Of a DNA stretch of 64,000 nt, positions 45,950-58,200 are shown in pieces. The notes under the pieces were generated by a model. That model ran no database searches, was not told where the DNA came from, and saw only the letters and a program-made list of their open reading frames with translations. How positions within the stretch are numbered: position 1 is the first letter of the stretch; each line of letters begins with the position of its first letter. Position numbers and translations under genes: made by a program. Source of the stretch: Cerasicoccus frondis (GTDB lineage Bacteria; Verrucomicrobiota; Verrucomicrobiia; Opitutales; Cerasicoccaceae); assembly GCA_031296915.1 (NCBI GenBank), contig JAVDPC010000023.1:42405-106404 (forward strand), written 5' to 3'.

Positions 45950-46285
45950 CTATCCGATTTTCAAACCCGAATATGTTACCAGCAAACACGGATTGAGGCG
46001 TAATTCTGCCTTAGCCTTATATTTTCCCAAATCAAAGTCACAGTAAAGTATATTATTATCAATCCACACCGAACATAGACCTTCCTGGCTAATACAGAAC
46101 AATTCCTTTTCATGGTCGAAGAGAATGATTTGAGCTGACTCTGCGACAACATCGAATGAGAACTCTACCCTCCGCTGTTGCCTGATCGCAAGAAAGGTGT
46201 ATGTAAAATCATCCTGCCTAACTTGATTACCAAAAAAATCAGCGAGTCGCTCTAAAGAAGGATACGTAGAATTTTCTTTCTGCAT
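45950..46285 (-). CDS. Candidate immunity protein for the RHS toxin
   Basis: A 111-residue protein beginning one base after the RHS stop codon. Cytosolic (no signal peptide). Acidic and aromatic-rich (for example FTYTFLAIRQQRRVEFSFDV). No family recognised. The position directly after a polymorphic toxin C-terminus is the classical place for its cognate immunity gene. Confidence 0.7.
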   Translation of the reverse strand: MQKENSTYPSLERLADFFGNQVRQDDFTYTFLAIRQQRRVEFSFDVVAESAQIILFDHEKELFCISQEGLCSVWIDNNILYCDFDLGKYKAKAELRLNPCLLVTYSGLKIG

Positions 46286-46286
46286 A

Positions 46287-49200
46287 CTATCGTCCTATTG
46301 GAATAAACGTATTAAAACGAAGAACACCATCGTTCATAATCTGCCAAGTTGAATCCAGTTGCAAAGCCCCATTTGGCCCTTGAAGGAAAGAACTTCTCGT
46401 TTGAAAAAATGCTCTTTCTCCATTCGGAAGAACCTTAGAGAACTCACTTGTAATCCTATACGGATCGTTAGCAGCACCAAAAAAATGCCCCTTAATTAGA
46501 GAACGCCCTGCTTCATTATCAAAAATTCCTATGCGATTGAGCTGCTGCATATTTTCAATTGATCGAGCTGTATTATGCGCCCCTGAGGTTACATTTCCAA
46601 ACATATAATCGTATTTGCCTGGATCGATTTGGACGATTGCCCTACCAGCATCATCGGCATACGTTGCACCGCGAAGCATCGATGTCGCTGCGGCTTTTGC
46701 AAATGACGTCAATCCAAATCCAGTGCCTATATCGAAGGCGAAGTCACCAAGCCAAGTGTAGGCTGCGTAGGTGACTTGAAGCCATTGTTCATTATCTGGC
46801 GCAAGTGCTTTGAATACCGCATTGGATGCCTGGAAATTGTTTCTGAAGTCAGCCAATTCCTGAGTAAAACCTCCTTCAATGATGCCACCCTGCATGGGAT
46901 CGCCAGCTCTGGTCGGCTGAACCCCCAAAGAGTTGAGAATTACATTTACTGATTGCCTTGGAAGACCGCCAATAATTTCAGTAACTTCGGCATAACTGGA
47001 ATCAGAACTAAATCCATAGTGTTCTAACACATCACCTACAGTGAGGCCCGAGCTGTCACCCGCCGAAAAACCTGACGTTAGTGCGTAAGCCTGTTGTATC
47101 GTGAAGTTGCTATTGGCATTTAGCTCTTCAGCAGCTTGCCAATCTGCTTTAGCCTCTGGCGAGCCGTATAGAAGCTGGTCAATAAGTGAGAAGCTTTGCT
47201 GAGTCGGATCACCCGGAGAATTTGCATCAGGCTTTGTGCGATTGGCCCCGCGTCCAGTCGGATCAACAAGATTAATGGGATCACCGTTGGCATAATTATA
47301 TAGATCCATGCTTGCTTCATGCCCCAGTGGGTCGGGCGAGAGGAAGCGTCCGCTCTGCGGATCATAGGGGCGCGCCCCCATGTGGACATACCCAGTTGGG
47401 TCCAGACGATAGCCCCGCCAGAGGTGTGCCTCGACAAGGTTCGTCGTGGTGGCGGCATCATTCGTATCGCCTAGGACCTTCCAGGTCATGCCCGGACGCG
47501 GACCATAGCCCGCGAGCAGCGCATCGTTCCACTGTAGTGTATCGTCGCCGGACTCGACCTCGATCCAGGCCACGACATGGCCGAAGAAATCCCCCACCGG
47601 CACGGTTATGTCATCGGTCTGCGAATCAATGATCGCTTCCAACCCGCCGATGCCCTGCAAGCCGCCGTAGCCGCCATTGAGATCAGGGCCGTAGATCTTC
47701 CAAATCATCGGCGCGTCATTGATTGATACGCCGATTTCCAGGAACTGGACCGTTGGGTCATACAGGGATTCCAGTTGGAAGACGCCGCTAGATTGCGCAA
47801 CATTGGCGACCACCGGTATCTGCTGAGTCTTCACTCGGCGGCCCGCGCCATCGAAGACTGCCACAAAGTCTTCGCCATCACCATTGACATCCCGCGTCGC
47901 CACCTTGAGCAAGTTCCCGCGCACGTCCCAGGTAAATGTCTGCGTCAGCACGACCGAACCGCCGCTGAGCCAGCTTCGCTGCGTAGTGAAGCCCGCATCA
48001 TCGTAGGTCGACTCGATGAAGCTATCCGAGGCGTAGGGCGAGCTGGCGCCGATACTAAAGTCCTGCGAAGCTGTCTGTGCATAGTCGCTGGCCGGGTGGC
48101 CCGCACTCGCTTGTAGACGGTAGTCGCCCGACGGCAAGTCCAGCGAGGCGCTCCAGGCCCCGGTTGGGTCGCTGGAGTCGAACTTCACCTGATTGATCGT
48201 TTGTGTGCTCGTGACTGATCCGCCGGCGCCACTGAGCGTCTCCAGAGATAAGGACAGATTGGCCGCCCCCTGCGCCACGCCGGCGATGTCCACCGCGAGC
48301 CCATCCAGAGACTCCTGCTCCATGCGGAAGAAGGGGTCGAGCTGCCCATTAGGAATCGCCCAGCGATCCGTCACCGAGCTGTCATCCGAAGCCTCGACAG
48401 CGATCAGCACGCCCATTTTATCCGCATCAAAGCCGTAATGGAGCGTTTCGAGCTGACCCACGGTCGTGGAATACGTCTCGGAGGTTAACTGGCCGCGGAC
48501 GTTGTAGACGTAGCGGCGGGCGTCGTCGCCGGTTTCGCTCCAAATCGCGCCGCCCCCGGCAAAATTACCATACCGCTCGGCGGCATACTGCTCCAGCTTG
48601 CTGTCCTCCCGCCAGGTTAAAGACTCGTTAAGGACGTCCGTTATGCCGGGCACGCCTAACGCCTGCACCGACGTATCTAAAACCCTGCCCCGCAGATCGC
48701 GCTTGAGGACTTCGACGGTGGTCCAAGGATTCGTGCGACTCAGCAGCAAGCCATTGGCGCCATACTCGAAGCTGAAGACATTGTTCGCGGCGATCTTTTC
48801 CGTAACGGTCGCCAGACGGCCATCGGCGTGGTACCCGTAATCGACGATTGAGCTTCCACTGTGATCGAGGCCGAGCCGTCGGCCCGCTGCGTCGTAGGCC
48901 AGTTCAATTTTACCCGTGGACTGACTCATGACGAAGGTTTCTTCATGCTTCAGGCGGCTATAGCCATCGTATGCGCGCTCGATGACCGTGTCTTCAAGAT
49001 TCGCATTTTCATAATCCGTCGAACACTCGATCAGGTTGCCACGCAGGTCATAGCGGTATAGCTTACTTAGCCCTTCGATGCCAGTCGCGCCATTCATGTC
49101 CATCTGCAAAGGACGGCCAAAGGCGTCGTAGGAAGCCATTTGGGTCGTTTGCTGTCGCAGGACATCGTTGACCGTCTTGGGCATACCCGCCGTCCAAGCC

Positions 49201-52200
49201 GCCTGGGATGCATAAAAGTCGTAGGTGAAGTGACGGGAAGTCTCACCCTGGTTAGTCAGCTTCTCTTCAATTAAGCGTCCAAAATGGTCGTAAGCGGCAT
49301 TCCAGGTCAAACCGCCTGGCATGATCCGCTGCGAGACAAGGCCCAAGTCATTGTAGCGCAACTCAGTCATCGCGTCATCGGGGAGGATGGATTTAACCAG
49401 ACGGCCCAAGCCATCATACTCAAAATTGGTATTCTGGCGCAATGGGTCTTGGGCGGTGATTAAGTTGCCGTTCTTGTCATAGGTGTTGATCGCGTATTCG
49501 TAGGCAACTGGGTCTTCCAAGTCATCCTCGATCATCCAGCTCAGCACGACCTGTCCGCGCGTGTCAGTAAACACGCGCTGACGCGTTTGGACATCCGCGT
49601 CGGATTCATTCAACCCGGATATGGTTTCAACCCACTGGTGGTTGGGATCGTAGCGGTACTCGACCTGGTTAATCACGTTCTCGCTGACATCGAGCGACTC
49701 AGTTTTGAGCGTCCGTCCCAAAGAGTCTGAGTAGCTGCGAACGCTTTCCCCAAGCGCATTGGTCGCAGTCACGGTCAGGCCGTAATTTCCATAGTCGTAG
49801 GTTGTGCTCTGCGCTGGGTAATCCGATCCTTCCGCTGGGGGACCCGAGGCAGACAACACGCGCCCCAATGCATCGTAAGTGCTGGTGCTGACGTAGCCCT
49901 CCAAGTCGGTTTGGCTGATTGCGTTTCCTCGGCTATTGGCCTCAACGACGACAACGCCGAGACTCTTTCCGCTGGGGTCAAAGAATTCTTTCTGGGTTTC
50001 AAGCCCAGTTGCACCCTGATTGTAATACGTCAGCCAGTAGGCCTTGTTCGGTAGGATTTCTTTTCTTAGACGACCATCCAAGTAATATTCCTTCTTCATG
50101 ACTGAGCCAGCAGGAGATTTGGCCCAAATTAGCGCACCATCATCATTGTAGGAAGCTTCCGCCACGAGTCCACCCTGACTAAAGGTTCGGGTGACTTCAC
50201 CGCCAGGCTCGTATTCGAATTCGTCAAAATGCATTAGCTGCTCGGTGCCGCCATCGTAATGCTCAATACGCGTCACCTGACCAATTGAGTCGTACTCCAT
50301 GAGTGAATAGTTCCCATTGGGGTCCTTGGTTTGGAGCAGATTGCCAAACCCATCGTAACGATACTGAGTGATGGCCTGGCCGAGGTAGTATTCAGAATAA
50401 GGCGCCGTTTCCACACCTGAACCGTCAGGCGACGCTTCACTTAGCCAGGTAATTTGTGAACTGAGCCTACCAGCATGATCATAGATGTTCTGAACGTAGT
50501 CCTGAACTTCCTTTCGGGGACCGTCGACCCAACTGACTTCACCGTTCTGATTGTAATAAGTCCGCGAACTTGCAACTGACTTCACAGGATCAGAAGCAAA
50601 GAAATGATCTTCAGTCAATTGCCGCCCCATGTCATCATAGGTGAAACGGGTTTCGTTGCCTGATTGATCGATAACTTTAACTACTTCACCACGACGATTC
50701 ACCTCAAAGGTGGTGACGATGTCGTTGTCTTGATCCGCCGACACTGCGCCTCCACTGGTCGTCGGATTCGCATAGGCGATGGATGACACCGGAAAGCCCC
50801 AGGCGTTATTTTCATATTCAATCACGCTGCCATTGGCCAAGTAGATGTCCGCCCCGCTGACAACGCGCTCCAACAAACCGTTGGCAAAGCGATCACCATC
50901 CGTGACACTCTCGTATTGATAAGAATCCAGGGATAGCAACAAGCCGTTGGCGATTGCTTCACCGTCGATGTTCCCACCTTTAAAATAGAGGGTGAACCAA
51001 GGTAAGTATTCTTGATCAGCGCCGCTGTGATAGCCGTAGACAGTTGACAAACGATCTTCCTCTGGCGTCTCAAGAGGACCGGTCTGGACTACCGGCAAAT
51101 CTTGATCGTTGTAGACGGTCTGGCTAGTCCTCTGGTCAAGAACGCCATCTCCAGTAAATTCGCCTATCTGCTGAACCTGAACTGGGTTGCCCCGTGAATC
51201 ATACTGGTAGTTCGTCACCACACCTCGTTTATTCGTTCTTTGCTCAATGCTTCTCGGGAAATAGCCAGTCTTTGCCTCCTCCCCTGGCATAAACCAATCC
51301 GTAAGGATTTCTTGCCCCAAGGTATCTTCAATCTTCGTGATCAGGCCATCTGTGTACTCGTAGAGAGTGTAGTTTGCGCCAGGATTTGCAGCCGGATCAT
51401 TAAAGACGTCATAAACTTTTGTTGATCCGGTAATGGGGTTGGGGCTAGCTGTGGTGTGATCGTAAGCGTAAGTGGCAATGCGCAGCAATTCCCCATTTTC
51501 GCCAACTGTTGACTCCTGACTCACCACGCGACGTTCATCATCGTAGGTATTGACCAAGGTGCGTCCCTCGGGCTTGAGAATACGATCAATCAAGTGGTCG
51601 GAGTAGTAGCCTCCCGGTCTATAAACTCCGTAGTAATCATCAATCGTACCAATTCCAGTGCCTTGTGTCCCATGAAACCAGATAAATCGCTGTAAGCCAT
51701 CATCAAGAGCATTCGCATCGTCATCAAGACCAATAGCGTGAAACTCTGCCTCGATTGAGTTAGTGAATTCGAATCGAAGTAATGTATTCTCAGTTACTGT
51801 ATAACTACTTGGCAGAGCTACAGATTTCCACGAATTTCCCTGTATATAGAGTTCAACTCCGTCCGTAGTAACAACATTGCCATCCGCATCCCTAGCCTCA
51901 AGAGTTTGAGTGTAGACATCAGTTCCACTAGTGTCCACACCGTAACTTTCAACTAAAGTTACGTCAAAGCTTAACGTCACACCATTCTCGATACCTGTGT
52001 CGCTTTCGTAAATGGTGACATTTCGAAACGAACCGTCCGCATAGTCCGGATTCGGAGTCGTATCGTAATCACAGACAAAAACAACACGATCCATATCACC
52101 CTGATAATACTCACCTACTGGAAGAGTGATGGTTTTCCATACCCAGTCTTCACGCCCATATTCATATTCGATTTCAGAGTGATCCGGCAGAGTTACTTTT

Positions 52201-55200
52201 ACCAGGTCTCCGTAACCATCATACTCATATGTTACGCGTCTAGAATCACTAGTGAAGGCTTCCGAGATACGAAGATAACGGTCATAACGCAACCCCAACC
52301 AATTGCCGTTCGAACCCAGAATCTTCTTAATTCGACCGTAGCCAGATCGAGTGTCATCTTCTTCATAATAAAAAGACAGGGTATTTCCTCGATTGTCTTT
52401 CCACAATCCAAGGTATGGCCTTTCGCGATTAATCGTTGTTTGGCTGCCTACGATGGGAAAGGATCGCACATAAAATTCCCGGACTGAACCTCCGCGCCCA
52501 TACAATGTGTAGACAAAGACAGATTCGTCGACTCCATCACCATCAATGTCCCGATTTAGCGTAGTCTGCGACTTCTCAATATACTGAGCATAGTAATTCG
52601 CGTTTGCTCCCATCCCCCTGCTACTATCGTTTGAAAAGCCTGGGTTTTTCTCGGTCGAAACATACCATTTCCCATCGGTGTCGTCTTTTTCGTAAACGAC
52701 AACCGTTCCGTTCATTTCACCTGCGTACACATACTCTTGATCATCATCCGTATCCTTATCGGTAAATGTAAGGTCGAAATTGAAATTTGAGTTCCAGCCA
52801 TATCCGAAAACTCCTGGTAAAGGGTTTTGGCTAGAATAATTGCGGCGAAGCTGGATAGGAAACGGGCCACTCAAAGTTAGATCGACGGCATCCTCAAAAA
52901 ACTCGCCGGACACCACATCAACCGGATCGCTAACCGAGGAGTTATTATTGTCCTGGGGGTTTGTCACTGGAGTGCTAAGACCAGTATCTCGATTCTCCAA
53001 GGCAAGCTGTTCAACATCTGAGTCAGCATCAGGTGATTGTGCTCCCGCAGTAGCTTGTGTGGAATTCATCACGTTATCAGCAACCTCAACATCAGAAGGA
53101 GGTATTTGAGCTGAATTGAAGTCGCCACCCTGATCCGCTTGAGCAGCAAAGTATGCAATTGTTTGCTCTCCTTGAGCATTGATTGGAACAAGCTGACCGT
53201 CTGAATTAACGGTTACCCCATCTACCACTTCGAGATACTCCAATTGCTCAGGAGTCAAACCGCCTTTTGCTATATCGACGTTAACAGGGCTCGTAATATA
53301 ACCACCAAAAGCCCCACTATATGAAATCGGAGCTAAACCAGAGGCATAAATACCATTTCCCGCGTTTATATTCCCTGGAGTTGAATAGGTCACAGCATAA
53401 TCTGACCATGGGTCACTAGCAAAGATCGCAGAAACATGCGGCCACAGTGGTGAAGTGTCTAAATTATACTGACTTCCAATGCTCCCCCAGTTATCAGCAT
53501 CCAATATTTGGATACCTGATCCGTTCCCGGCTCGTTTATATTGCTCAGCAAGTTGTAGCAACCTCATTGTTGAGTACGAATACTCAGTATTCCAAAACTC
53601 CCTCAAGATATAGTGTTCTGCCGCAGAGCCCTGTGCAGCATTCATAATGAAGAAGTCACGCATTGCATGCGTCCTAGTCGTCAGCAGGTCCGGACGTGAA
53701 GTACCATTGGAAGAAACTCCTAATCCATAACTAAATATATTAACTTCAGGCCAAACTGGATCCGATTCACTATTTAGCTTCAGTCCAAAAGTCGCCTGTC
53801 CTGTAAATGAGATTAAATTTACTTTGTGATATATGCGGTTTAAAATGTCAAATTCTGACTCGTACTGGAAATATCTAAGTCCCTGCAAATGCAGTTTCAT
53901 ACCATATGAGACGTCCTTAGGGGCCGTATCGTAATCCAAACTGCTGCTAGCTTGAAAGCGATCAAATTCCTTGAATCTTGAATCAACCATCTCCCTACCA
54001 ACCAAGCCGTTCCTAAATACCAAGCTATAATAGCCCGGTGTGTAGCCCCAGCCGTTACGAAACAGCCTACCTCGATCTTGCAATTCCGCGCTAGTGCTCT
54101 GGCTAAAGAGAAATGAGTTCCAAAAGTTTTGATCATAAAACGCGTCAGTATAATTATTCAATCGTAGCGCACTAGCATTCCGTTGATCTCGTCTTTCAAT
54201 AACACTGAGGTAAATGGTCGAATCGTCTTCGACAGTAACGGTTGCGAGATGCCGCTTTGACCAGCTATCAAAGACGTCAGCGGCATCAAACTCGCTTCCG
54301 TCGTCCCAAGACCATTCTCTATCCGTAGATGGTTTTGTTTTCGCCACTGGTAATGATTCAGGGGTGCTAAAGCCGGTATAGTTACTATAGTGCCCAGCAT
54401 AGTAGGATAGATCAGGTGCGTCTCCAGATTCGTAGAACGGTAGAAAATCACCCAATATACAGGTCAATTCATCTCCAACATATTCAAAGTAGATGGTTCG
54501 ATTCAGTAAGTCGCAAATCGGCAATTCTCCTACCTCAAGATAGACATGCTGGGCATCGTTTGTGTCCTCAACATCTTCTTGATCCCTAAACTGAATGTTA
54601 ATGGTATCAAAAGCCTCATATCCCAACTCCTTAAGGCTTTCATAAAGTGTGCTGATTTTTTCAATGGATAGTGGTTGCGGAAATGCGCTCCAATCCTCGT
54701 AGAAATGAGATCGATTTCTAACAATATTCCCAATGTCATCTAAGGATATGCTACTATCCTCTTCAGCTAGCTTTTGCTCCAAAAACTTTGGCCATAATAC
54801 AAGTGGCTGGTCGTAACCCAGGCCCAAAGATTTGTTATAGGAACCATCTTCTGATTGCATGACGCCAAGGTTCCCATTTTCACCAGGTGCTGAATGAACA
54901 AAATCATAGAGCCATTCCGAGGCGTTAGAATATTCATCAGGCATCTTATCGTATAGGTCGTAGCCCTCAATTACTTCTATATCCTTGAGCCACGGGAACA
55001 GGTGAACTAATCTCCCTTCAGACTCGATGTATGCGACGACCCAAGGGTAATTAATCGGAATCATCGAAGTCGTCCTCGCAGTGTTCTCCAATTGGGTGAC
55101 AACCAAATTGCTAAATTGATCGACTGATAAGAAGAGGGAATCTTTTTCTGGAAAAACATAACCACACGGTATCCCACAGTAGCGCAATATGTAGACCATT

Positions 55201-58200
55201 AAAGCGCATTGATCGACTGGTGAGCCACTTCCGTACAAATAGGTTGTGACTGCATTCTGCCTTAAGCCACCGATAGACACACTAGCCCGGTTAAAATCAT
55301 CCTCAACTTGATCTCCCCAACTTAAATAATCGCTCAAGCCGATATTGTTCTGAACAAAATTAGCTAAGACCAGTGGATCACATTCATTATCCTCAATAAA
55401 CTGATCTAGAACTGGATGACGGCGTAATTCTGGACTTTCAAATAGAGATGACGCCAGCTTTGCGTTGGAAGCTCCATCCAAGTCATGTAAATATGATTTC
55501 AGATTATCAATATCATTCTGCGTATCCAAACTCACAGAACTAGCATTTTGATACTGAAGCATATACTCACCATCGGAATCGAACTGAAAGCCGACAAATG
55601 AGTTAAGCTCATCTTGGCTCAATCCTTGGTAGTGCGGAGGCATTGGCACCTGGCTAAATACCGGCTTAACTCCAACTCCATACCAGTGCGGTCTATCTGA
55701 AAAAGAAAAGGCATACAAAGGATTGTGAACAGCTTCTTCCACGCCGTTCTCGTCACGGTAGACCATTGCCGAATACCATTCATGAGTATCCCACTCTTGA
55801 AACCATCCTCTCGCTGAAACGATATAGAGATAACGATCACTGGTTGCCTTGTGGTCTAAAACAAGAAATTGGGTAAATTCTGTGTCATTCTGGGTGCCAG
55901 TGCCACCACCAGAAATGTTCTTGTTTGACCCACCCCATTCGTGAGGTGGCATCACCTTAATTCTAGTATAAAGATCCCAATCAGGAACATTGACCTCAAT
56001 AGAATTACCTGAAATTAGCGCATCTCTCCAATCAACCCAGAACTTGTGATTATTGCCTTCTGAATCAAATTCGTATTCAGGTCCAGAAAGGAACTCATCG
56101 ACAAGAATATTACCAGCAATCTCCTGGGTTTCACGGTCGATTACTGTAATTTTGAAACCGAAATCTGAAATGTAGTATTCAACAGTCGGAACTCTATATT
56201 TTATAAAATACTCCCAATTGTACCGCGTCCGATTCAACACCGTAACGCTGAGCGGCTCCGCACCTTGAGGGATAAACGCCAAACAGTTATTAATGTTTAG
56301 CGAGTTTGCTGGACGCCATATAGCCTTTTCTCCATAGGTATTAGTAGATGTGGTCTCGACGACATTACGTATCTCCCCAGTATGCAGACCGAAAGAATAA
56401 TAGTTTTCGGTATAAAGCGGTGAAGCGCCAAATAATTGACCAAAAAAAGCAATGGGGCCATCACTGGGTATATCATGATCTCTAGTAACTGCACTGTAAT
56501 GAAAGTATCCTGAATTCGAAGTCTCCTCTTCAACGATTGGAGCAATGCCCGTTTGACCATCGAGTGGGACAATAAATGAATTTTTGCTTTGGAGAAAGCC
56601 GCTGCCTCTGATGTAGTGCAATGAATCTTGGGATTCGAACAACTGGCAGACTGACAATGACCACACCGCAGGCATCCCTGTTTCACCAGGAGCAAGTGTC
56701 AACTTACCATCAACGACATCTACAATCGCCACCAAGCCATCTGTGTCATCGAATTGGTCATAGCCGTATGACTGACCTTCAATCGACAGCTCGCCAAAGT
56801 TGTGGTCATCCAGGAAATCAGTACTGTAAGGTATCGTTACAGAATACCGACCTGGGGGAACTTCTATTTCCCAAATATTTTCATAGCCAGCCTCATCGCG
56901 CAGTAATAGTCCAGTTTCATTCAGAGTGACGTTACTTGAGGCGCCGGCCGAAAAATCTAGCACTTCATCATTCTGACGCCTCCAGCCGTAATGGATGCCG
57001 GAGCCTCTCAGACCGAACGCCAACCCGACGTCAGCCTCGTAATCTACCGGCATGCCAGCTGAGCTGTAGGTATCGCGCGTTTGAAAATTAACTGAACAGA
57101 AAAAACCTGAAGATTGAATACTGAATGGGGCGATCTCAGTGGCATCGCCGTCAGTATTTATGACCAGAGCGGTGAAGTCATTTAAGCCCGTGCTCACACC
57201 CCCAATATCAAACTTCAGTTCTACATCATCCACCAACCACTCACTGTCTCTCTGATCGACACCAAAAACTAAATCCCTAACGCCTTTATTCCGATATGTG
57301 GATGCATACCCACGCACCTCGTATTCACTCCACACATTATCATTTTCGATCATCCCGCTAGTTTGAAAAACGCCGTCGCGATAAACTTCAACATCGCGAT
57401 GAAATCCAACATTGTCTTCATCGTACGCATACACCCAACTGTAATAGCCACTGCCAACTTCTAAATGGCCATTTCCTGATAACTTTTTAGCCTTAAATTT
57501 GATTACGTAGTGCGTTTTGGGGATGAGAATGTTTCTTTTGACGATCCAATTCAAAAACCAAAATCGAATAGTGCTGCTCACGTTGCCTTCCTTATCAGAA
57601 GCGCTAGGCCATTTCGCCGGAGCGTTGTTTTCGATGGATATACACTGGGACCCCGTGCTGCCAGGCGGTAAATCGTTGCCAGGAAATGATCGAATGATCC
57701 ACCCACTAGGCGCATAACTTTCAAGCCACTTAATCCAATTAATGTCATAGCCATAAGTATTCACGTCAGTCGCGATTTCGAAGTCTCCATTCAATACGGA
57801 TCCTCCTATAATAGCTCCCGCGCCCAAATCAGGTTGAAACCTGACGGGAGCCAGTGCTGTCGCCTCACACACCCAGTCGCCGTTTGCATCCAGCTCACCA
57901 TAACCGATTGGAATGTCTCGCTGAAAAAACTCGACCCTACTCATCGAACTTGAGCTAGTGACATCAGCAGATATGAGCAGGGGTGAACCTGCTTGAATCA
58001 TGGTTAAATCATCAATTTCACGACTGTACAGCTTAACTGAGTCTACGTAAAAAAAGCCTCCCACTGGCGCATCATCCAGCAATATCTGGACACGCCCATC
58101 CGAAGACAGGTCAGTTGTGATAATGCCAGAAGTCTTGATCAGAAACCATTCATCGAATGCAACCAAATCGTTATTGGAAACACCTGGCGCATCATACAAA

